Source: Azolla caroliniana (lineage: Eukaryota; Polypodiophyta). Taken from it: a stretch of 64,000 nucleotides of DNA. The notes under the pieces are model-generated. The model was not told the DNA's origin and made no database searches. It saw nothing but the letters and a program-made list of their open reading frames with translations. The position numbers and the translations under genes were made by a program. The stretch spans positions 1,922,001-1,986,000 of the forward strand of contig JBHGNT010000016.1 in the NCBI GenBank assembly GCA_043228905.1, written 5' to 3'. Position 1 is the first letter of the stretch, and each line of letters starts with the position of its first letter. This document shows positions 56,122-64,000 of the stretch, piece by piece.

Positions 56122-59100
56122 TTACCCACCACATGAACATAAACCATCCTTAAAGCGATGTATGCATCTTGTGTCACTTATAATTATCTCACGCATTTCA
56201 ATCTTTGAAATTCTCTTGCTTGCATAATGACAGTCACTACAAACTCGAAGGTTCTTTGTCAGTCGAATAGTTGCGCCAGGAGGCGTGGTTATTAGTCCAA
56301 AAGCTATGGCCAATTTCTCACAATGAACACCTTCTTCCGACTCATCTACCAAGAAGCCACAACTTGATGATGCCACGTCTGTCTCTTCCACTCTCTGTCT
56401 TATACTCTTCAGCTTTGTATAAATAGCATCACTTTGACAATGTGTTCGGTCCCCCACATTGAATGTGTGTACATCCTTACCGATTTCAATAGAAGCTTTT
56501 CCTGGTTTTTTCCATGCATTTGCATACATACGCAATTCTTCAACATTGATAACATCAGAAGAGCCACTATGCATACAGACATTAGACATCATGTCATAGC
56601 CAGCGGCATCTCTATTATCAAGACAGATGACTTTATCAAAACACCGCTGAGCCAATTTTGTGTTTCCTGTATGGCACTGAGCAAGCAACGACCTCCAACC
56701 AACTATATTGGACTCGTATGGAATTGTCTCAAGCAAATCTTCTGCTACATCCGAATACCCTGCAATGCCAAAAAGCTCTACCATGCAATTGTAGTGATCA
56801 AGAAATGGTACAATACCACATCTTTCCACCATTTCTCTGAAGTGATAACAACCTTCATCTAGTAAACCTGCTTTACCACAAGCAGAGAGCAGGCATATAA
56901 ATGTGATGCCAGTTGGGCTAATCCCCGAGGATCTCATTTTGGAAAAAACTTCTAAGGCTTCTGAAAATAACCCTGAGTGTGAGTAGCTTTCCATCATCTC
57001 TGTCCATGAAACTACAGTTTGGTTTGGCAATTTATCAAAAATGATGCGGGCATCCTCGATGTTTCCACATCCACCATACATGTTTATGAGGGCATTTCCA
57101 ACAAATATATTTATGTCAAAACCACTTTCAATAGCATGGCCATGAATGAGCCGCCCATGATTGAGTCGTCCAGTGCTCGCACAAATTTTCAGAATATTCA
57201 CAAATGTGACTTGGTTGGGCTGTATATCTTCTTGCTGCATTTGCTCAAAAAGATTAAGAGCCTTCTCAGAATGCTCATATTGTGCACATCCTCCAATCAT
57301 CATTGACCATGTCACAACATCTGGTCGAGAAATTACGTGGAATACCCTCCATGCACTATCAAATCTCCCACATTCAAGATACATACCAATTAAAGCACCA
57401 CCGACGTTCACATCACATGGTAATCCAGATTCCACTATAAGGGTGTGGATCTTCTTGCCTTGCCATAGGTCTGCTATGCTTGAACAAGCCTTTAGAACAC
57501 TAACAAACATGGCTTGATTTGGTTCTTTTCCTTCTTTAAATCCATAGAAGAGTCGTAAAGCCTCTTCTCCATTACCATGGAGTGTGTAACCTTCCACAAG
57601 CAAGGTCCATGTCACAATATTCCAGTCTAATGACTGATCAAAAATCCACCGTGCCTCAGTTAAACTGCCACACTTAGCATACATGTCAATGAGAGAATTT
57701 CGGAGGTATGAATCAAAATTTATTCCCGTGATTAGAATATATGTGTGAGCCAGCATACCCCATTCAAGCAATTCCACCATTTCTGAGCATGCTTTCAAAG
57801 TGATGGCTAAGGTGAAGTTATCTGGCTCTACACCATTCAAAAGCATACACTCAAATAGCATAATTGCCTGATAGTCTTGTCCATGATACACATGTCCAGA
57901 TATCAATGCAGTCCATGCCACTCTGCTCATTAACTGTAACCTTGAAAACATTACGCACAAATCCTCGAGACTTCCACATTTACTATACATATCAATAATA
58001 GAACATCCCACAAACTCATCTGATTCATAACCATGTTCAACTATAAGCCCGTGGATATTTTGCCCAGTATCTAAAGCATAAGGTTCTTGACAAGACTTCA
58101 TTATACTACAATACGTCACATGGTTAGGCTCAAAACCATCTTTTTGCATTCGATGGAAGAGGCATAGAGCCTTCTCAACATGGCCATATTCGGCATAACC
58201 TGAGATTAAGGATGTCCATGTGACTAGATCTCTCATGCTTATATTATCGAAAACGAGAGAAGCATCTTCAAGGCTTCCACATTTTGCATACATTCTAATA
58301 AGGGCAGTGCCAACAAACTTATCAGATTCGAGCCCACTTTCATGAACATGGTTGTGAACTTCTTTACCCTCTGGCAAAGCTAATATTGATGTGCATGCTC
58401 TAATGACGACCACAAACACTGGGCCATCAAACTTTACACCAAGAGATCTCATCTGGTGATAATGCTCAATTACATTCTCATTATTTTTGAAATAAAGATT
58501 TGCAGAAATAATGGCGTTCCATGTGGATAGACCTGGAGACAGAACATTACTGAAAACATTGTATGCCTGCTTTAGACTTCCACACACAGAAAACATGTGG
58601 ATAAGATGGTTGCTAAGGAATTCATCAGAGTCGAGCCCAAAAAGCTTTACTAGTGTATATATTTGTTGGCTTGCTAATGCATCCTCTCTCACACTACATC
58701 CTTGTATAAGTTGGAAGAGAATATTGATGACATTAACATTTTCTATTTCTTGCACATTATTTCCCAAATGCTTCATTGGTAGGATCTTTTCCTTTATCCA
58801 CTCTTCACTACATGTTTTATAACACACTTCAAGAAAATCACGATATCTCCTCTTCTCAATCTTCCTGTGAGAAATAAACAAGTATAAATGCAAAAAAACA
58901 TAGAAAATACGAGTTTATACATGCAACTGTCAATTATATGAGTATTTGTGATTATTTCTGCAGATCTGGTAATTCTTTTTTCATTAAAAATATAATGATA
59001 TAATAATAATTCTTTTAAAAATCGATGATTATTGTACTGATCTAAATTTAATGACATTTTAATCATTATGCTCACAACTCGTGGATGCCTTTCGTTATGA

Positions 59101-59495
59101 ATGCTCACAAGTTTCTAAACGTTGAGAATTGTTTTCTTCACAATCTCACAGTAGAACTCTGTTCCATTCCGTAATCATCCAGTAAATTTTCTTCGTAACC
59201 CCCCCATAAAAGGATCATGTATATATAGATGTGAATTTTAAAAACCATTTCTCATAAATTTTAAGCTGAAGTTCATAATAACATAAACTATTTTCACTAG
59301 TTTTTGGATAAACAAATAAAGATCGAAAGAAATATACTGATGGTGGAAAGATTCCAGAGTATTTGTAATTAGCCCACTTCCCCGGTTCATGTCATCAGGC
59401 TGGAAACACAGAGTGGTAGAGGAAGGTCTGAAGGAAGAATGGTCGAGATGATGAACGAGCGAGGAACCCATGAGATTGTTCACAGAGAGATCCAT
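56122..59495 (-). CDS. PLS-type PPR protein, E/DYW subgroup, lacking the terminal tripeptide
   Basis: Two minus-strand exons, 59495-59338 and 58864-56122 (GTATAT donor, TTTCTCACAG acceptor, phase 2), give 966 residues. Exon 1 encodes a Ser/His-rich N-terminus (MDLSVNNLMGSSLVHH), a plausible organelle targeting peptide. Then come long runs of PLS motifs of about 100 residues per triplet (DMYAKCGSL, VTWTSLISGYAEYG, EPNHVTYCSIMKSC), E/E+ motifs with KKPGKASIEI, and a DYW deaminase-like domain with the HxE zinc/catalytic motif (HCE at 900-902), CSDCH (928-932) and HRFKDGLCSC. Family members bind organellar RNA and convert C to U. The protein stops at CSCGG where CSCGDYW is usual. The region from TGT to TAAGG could also be a splice donor (G|GTAAGG) to an unseen exon. 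Confidence 0.88.
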
Positions 59496-59503
59496 AGCAG
59501 AAC

Positions 59504-59506
<3 letters not shown>

Positions 59507-59551
<45 letters not shown>
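59507..59551. repeat. GA microsatellite in the leader of the PPR-DYW gene
   Basis: About 22 GA units immediately upstream of the exon 1 ATG (59495). On the coding strand the leader therefore carries a CT run. Confidence 0.95.
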
Positions 59552-59553
<2 letters not shown>

Positions 59554-59779
59554 GGTCTGTGTGTGTCCAAAGAGATAGAGGTGCCCATTTTATTAAGGGG
59601 CAAGAGATAGATACATAGATTTTATTATGGGTTTTGGGACTCGGGAGGTCAATTATCAGACCGAAAAATTTATGAGATTTTTCGCATAATAGATCTGAAA
59701 GTGAGTGTCAATGTTCAAAAACATTTAGGGATAGATCTCGCCATTGAGACTACATGCATACTCTCACTATGAGTGAAAC

Positions 59780-60450
59780 TCATGGAAGGATGTGTGGAAA
59801 GATTAGTCGGAATATGATCAAATGCAAAGCAGAGCATTGTGTCAAAGTGTGATACTCAAACCACTGAACTTGTTTAGGGCGAAAATGTGCATTGTCCACT
59901 ACTCTCATCATATATGCCCCAAACTCTCTCCTCGCATTGGAGTGAGTGTGAACAAAATTGTATAGACGCAACGGTTTGGATGGTAGAGTACAAGATGGGC
60001 TCCAACATATATTGATGATGAGTGTGGTTTCCCCATTTTGGCGAAGCATATGGTTTTTTCGTCATGTGCAACATATGTAATGTAATGTGAATATCTTTCT
60101 ATGTCATGATACACTAGCATTACAAAAAGGCCTCATTCATAGAGGAATGTATTGATACAACATGATCCCATATTCCAAACATTTTTCAACACCGTAGAAA
60201 ATCTTGCGTTTATATGTTTTTTGGTTCTTTTTGCTTGTGTCTCACATGATTCTAGGAAATCAATGTCTTTTTGAACCTCATGCATATACTCGGCAATCCT
60301 TTCCATTGCCATGATCTTGATGGCAAATGACCTTGTCTCAAGAAATGGACTGCCATTTTCCTGGGTAATGGTCTCATCATTCACTACTACTTGACCCGCA
60401 TTCAGCAAACATGTGTCGACCTGATCATTGCAAGGAATCAAGGCCATCTT
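59780..60450 (-). pseudogene. Decayed LINE-B ORF2 3' part
   Basis: On the minus strand, ETRSFAIKIMAMERIAEYMHEVQK (60350-60275) matches ETGSLPIEIMAMERVVEYMLKVQK of the intact LINE-B. Later pieces (HITYVAHDEKTICFAKMG; EYHTLTQCSALHLI) match its C-terminal zinc region. Frameshifts and stops break it. Confidence 0.8.
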
Positions 60451-62066
60451 GAGCCATAGGGTGGCTCATCGCTACTCATCTACATAAAATCTGCCATTGC
60501 CACAGGTCATCGGTTGGTGGACACAAATCAAATGTCCATCATCAATTAATTCTAGTTACTCATTTGTTGGCTTCTTCGCAAAGAGTTTTGGAATGTTTGA
60601 TGACAATCCCAATAGGAGAGGGAGAACGCTAGCTCCTTGCAAATGGCAGCATTGTAAACATCAAGAGCATTGGGATGGGAGGTGGGTGTGCATTCATTCA
60701 TTACAAGGACACAACTTTAGTTTATTAAAATACAAGATGCTACATTGTCTACTCAAAGAAGAAGAATGGCATTCCATACATCTAAGGTCAAATTTTGGTA
60801 GCCGTGGAGGTTATGGGCATATTTTGGGCCTAAGATACATAGGTTGGTAGTTTTGCAATGCCTGATTGGATGTTTGCTTGGATATACACCTAAGATTGAT
60901 TGGACATTTGTAGGCGATTTGTATGCACAATATATAGATATGTCTATAAGCCACTATATTACAATTCAGATCGTTTGAGCTTGCAAACTTAAACCCCAAG
61001 CATGCAGACACAAACAAACAAGTCAAACAGAAAATGTACGGGCCACATGTCCTTGCTTCCATTACAAATGTAATAAACCCTTGTAAAAAGAAGTGTGCCC
61101 CATAACTTCTAAATTATAGCCCAATATAACGCTCATTTAGTTCACTATAGTTAAAGAGGGTTTAACATGTGCATTCACGACATCTTTCACAAACCACTTA
61201 AATCTAATGTTTGGAATTAATTATTTTTCGGGATACTTTTGTAAAGATATCATCAGCAAAAATCTCCTGTAACAATGCTATATTTTTAAATAACAAAGGC
61301 ACAGGCCAAAAAGTGTTGAATTGTCTTCTTTAAAAAGCTCAATCAAAGTCAACACTACAGAGTTCATGCCTTGAATTCTTATGATGGGACCAAACTTCTG
61401 GATTGGATTGGATTGGATTGGATGTTAACCAGTGGAGGCACTAGACATTACAATTGGATAAACGGTTTTTGTACTGTTTTCCGCTTATTCTGCTATCACG
61501 CCCATTCTTGGCAAATAGAAGCCAGATTAATAATGACTGCTTCTTTGCAAGAGTATCCTTGAAATACGTTGTATGATAATGAATGCTACTTACACTTTAA
61601 GTATGGCATACAGGTAGATCATACATACTTGTATTCACTAATCATATCCTAACTTTGTTTTATTTATGTGCCACAAATAGCAGTCTCTCATCTCTTCATC
61701 TTTACCTTTTCAAGCCCTCAGCTACCTTGGGCTGAAGATATCATTCAAAATGGATGGCACTTTCTACAGCACATATGATCTATTTGAGTTCTCGAGATAA
61801 GAACCATAAGACTGTTGCTGTGATTGTATTGTCAATGATGTTGAGGTTCCTTCTATTTGGAGTGAAATCAAGTCGGATGCATCACCAGCCACCATCTATG
61901 AACACATCGATTGAAGATCTATCAACTATATGAATCTTGTATGAGCTTTTCCTCAAATATCACATCATGATATACAATGATTCCATTGCATGAGAGATGT
62001 ACACTTAAAAGTCCATTGTAGATCTCCTTTAAACATCACCTTCATGACGAGGAATATTTATAAAAT
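60451..62066. other. Intergenic DNA and 3' flank of the right-hand PPR gene
   Basis: No supported gene. A short GGATT tandem repeat (four to five units) lies at about 61399-61420. The 3' UTR of the minus-strand PPR gene must lie at the right end. Confidence 0.45.
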
Positions 62067-64000
62067 TTAACCACAATGCTTTTCCTCTTCTACCATTTTA
62101 AGCACAAAGTTTTTAAGTATGTCTTCACTATAAGAACCTTCTTTGTGTGCAATAGAAAATGTAGAAAATGAATCAACATGGATAGTCTTCTTTAAAGCAA
62201 AATTTCTCGCTCTTAAGGACTCGATTATATCAGCATCCTCCTCCATACCAGCAGCAGCATAAATACTACCCATAAGAACATATGCAGCCGCAAGATTATT
62301 ATCCAAATGTATAGCTTGATCAAAGGCCAGCCTTCCAAGTTTCACCTTTCCCCATTTTCTACAAGCACTCAATAGTGCAACCCAAACGGAAGAGTGATCA
62401 GAAGATGACATTGTCTTAATAACAGACATCGCCTTCTCAAAACGCCCTGCACAACCGAAAATAACTACCATGCAAGTGTGATGCTCTAGCTTTGGTGTAA
62501 TGTGATACTTCGTATACATACTCTCATAATGTATTTGGGCCTCATCCAATTTCCCCGAGTGGCTACATGCAGTCAACACGCATAAGAACGTTATCTCATT
62601 CGGTGAGAGACCATCTCTTTGAATCCTTGTAAAACAATTCAACGCCTCTTCACCTGTGCCTTTGTTGGCATACCCTGCGATGAGTGCATTCCATGAGATT
62701 ATATTCCGGAATGGAAGCTCTTCAACTAATTTCTCAGCTTTTGAAAGATACCCACATTTGGCATACATGTCTACTAATGCATTTCCTAGTGCAATGTTTT
62801 CCTCTAGCAAGCCTCTACTCACAATCTCATTGTGAAGTTGTTTCCCCTTGTCAATAGCTCCCACGCTACCACATGCATTCAAAATGCATGTGAATGTGAC
62901 ATTGTTCGGAGAGACGCCTTCTCTTTGCATTTGTGCATAACAATTCAATGCTTCATGTGCTTGTCCATTTTTGGTATACCCAGAGATTAGTGTGGACCAG
63001 GAGACAACATTCTTAAAACGGAGACCTCTAAGTACTCGTTGAGATTTTTCAAGACAACCACATTTGACATACATATCTACCAAAGCATTTCCAAGCTCAA
63101 TGTTTTTCTCTAACAGACCATTGTTGGCAATCTCGTTGTGAATTTTTTCACCCTCATCAATGGCTCCTATGCTCCCACATGCCTTCAAGATGGAAGTGAA
63201 TGTGATCTCATTTGGTGAGAGGCCCTCTCTCTGCATTTGGGCAAAGCAATCCAATGCTTGGCGACCATGTCCATGTTGGACATACCCAGAAATTAGTGCT
63301 GACCAAGTGACCACATTTCGAATAGGAAGCTCTTCTAGTACTTTTCTTGCCTTTGCAAGCAGGCCACATTTGGCATACATATCAACCAATGCATTGCCGA
63401 GAAAAGCGTTACCATGCAAAAGAAGTCCTCTATCAACAATCTCTTCATGAATTTGTTTTCCTTTATCAATAGCTCCAATGCTAGCAGACGCCCTGAGGAT
63501 ACAAAGGAAAGTGACTTCATTTGCAGAGATGTTCTCCCGACGCATTGATTGGTAACAGTCGAGGGCAGCCTCACAGTGCTCGTGTCTGGCATACCCTGCA
63601 ATGAGGGCATTCCAAGAGACCGTGTTTCGAATCGGAATATCTTCTAGAATGTCACGCGCTTTCTTGAGTAAACCACATTTAGCATACATATCCACCAAAG
63701 CATTACTGACCATGACATTTTTATGCAAAATTCCTCTTTCGACAACATTGTCATGGATTTCTTGACCTTTTTTTATCGCGCCAATGCTTCCACAGGCCTT
63801 GAGAATTGAAGTGAAAGTGACATCATCAGGAACAAGACCATCTTCTCTTTGCATTCTTTCAAAGCAAATGAGAGCTTGATGGCCATGGCCATGTTGAGCA
63901 TATCCAGAAATGAGCGCAGACCAAATGACGACATCTCGGTTTGGAATTTCTTCTAGTATTTGATGCGCTTTTGCAAGCATGCCACATTTAGCATACATAT
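62067..64000 (-). CDS. PLS-type PPR protein, E subgroup, partial (5' end outside the window)
   Basis: At least 643 residues, running off the right edge. It holds about five PLS triplets of roughly 102 residues with strikingly similar wording (NALVDMYAKCG.L.KA, W.ALI.GY, AL.C...MQREGLSPNE.TF..IL.ACGSIGAIDKG..IH.EI). A degenerate last P motif (KYHITPKLEHHTCMV) and an E motif (WVALLSACRKWGKVKLGRLAFDQAI) follow, and the protein ends LKMVEEEKHCG with no DYW domain. Such E-type proteins are RNA-binding specificity factors in mitochondria or plastids that need a DYW partner supplied by another protein. The RNA target cannot be read by hand. The near-repeats suggest recent internal duplication or conversion. 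Confidence 0.9.
   Translation of the reverse strand, partial: MYAKCGMLAKAHQILEEIPNRDVVIWSALISGYAQHGHGHQALICFERMQREDGLVPDDVTFTSILKACGSIGAIKKGQEIHDNVVERGILHKNVMVSNALVDMYAKCGLLKKARDILEDIPIRNTVSWNALIAGYARHEHCEAALDCYQSMRRENISANEVTFLCILRASASIGAIDKGKQIHEEIVDRGLLLHGNAFLGNALVDMYAKCGLLAKARKVLEELPIRNVVTWSALISGYVQHGHGRQALDCFAQMQREGLSPNEITFTSILKACGSIGAIDEGEKIHNEIANNGLLEKNIELGNALVDMYVKCGCLEKSQRVLRGLRFKNVVSWSTLISGYTKNGQAHEALNCYAQMQREGVSPNNVTFTCILNACGSVGAIDKGKQLHNEIVSRGLLEENIALGNALVDMYAKCGYLSKAEKLVEELPFRNIISWNALIAGYANKGTGEEALNCFTRIQRDGLSPNEITFLCVLTACSHSGKLDEAQIHYESMYTKYHITPKLEHHTCMVVIFGCAGRFEKAMSVIKTMSSSDHSSVWVALLSACRKWGKVKLGRLAFDQAIHLDNNLAAAYVLMGSIYAAAGMEEDADIIESLRARNFALKKTIHVDSFSTFSIAHKEGSYSEDILKNFVLKMVEEEKHCG

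Noticed and set aside
1-64000. tRNA, rRNA or snRNA genes
   Set aside because: I saw no cloverleaf-forming or known RNA gene sequence by eye; a dedicated scan could still find one.

Overview
The window is nuclear DNA from a vascular plant. It has split genes, PLS-type pentatricopeptide repeat (PPR) genes with E/DYW C-termini, plant Ty3/gypsy and Ty1/copia retrotransposons, LINEs and small inverted-repeat elements. The very similar tandem PLS repeats of the PPR gene at the right edge, several PPR relics and the heavy nesting of old retroelements look most like a fern or another seed-free vascular plant. This is inference from style; no single marker proves it. An unresolved gap of 100 N lies at 47207-47306.

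Left part (1-9.2 kb): one complete five-exon gene on the minus strand for a Di19-type zinc-finger protein. It carries a textbook U12-type AT-AC intron. Upstream are GAA/CT repeats and a 118-bp minisatellite of three units.

9.2-20.4 kb: an L1-like LINE (LINE-A) is split by a 10,017-bp Ty3/gypsy element on the minus strand. The 449-bp LTRs and the target duplication (GCCTA/GCCTC) are visible. The element holds gag, a degraded pol and, between pol and the 3' LTR, a long extra sense-strand reading frame with an extended coiled coil. All are broken, mostly by TAG codons.

20.4-28.4 kb: a complete five-exon minus-strand gene for a Sec14/CRAL-TRIO lipid-transfer-like protein, flanked by AT-rich DNA and a PPR relic.

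28.4-45 kb: a transposon nest. A decayed Ty1/copia element (copia 1) carries a much younger LINE (LINE-B, intact 1,124-codon EN-RT frame) inside its right LTR. Next come an inverted decayed LINE-B copy, a small inverted-repeat element, a LINE-A 3' end, a 5'-truncated second copia element (copia 2, minus strand) and an AT-rich element with subterminal repeats.

45-64 kb: PPR and LINE relics, the gap, then three real genes: a plus-strand gene for a plant membrane protein of unknown function (three coding exons, a probable GC-AG intron), and two minus-strand PPR genes. One is DYW-type but stops just before the usual C-terminal tripeptide. The other is E-type and runs off the window.

The genes do not form an operon or an obvious pathway. 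What links them is a shared miniature inverted-repeat family: one copy sits in an intron of each of the three non-PPR genes. The two PPR genes are probably organellar RNA-processing factors.
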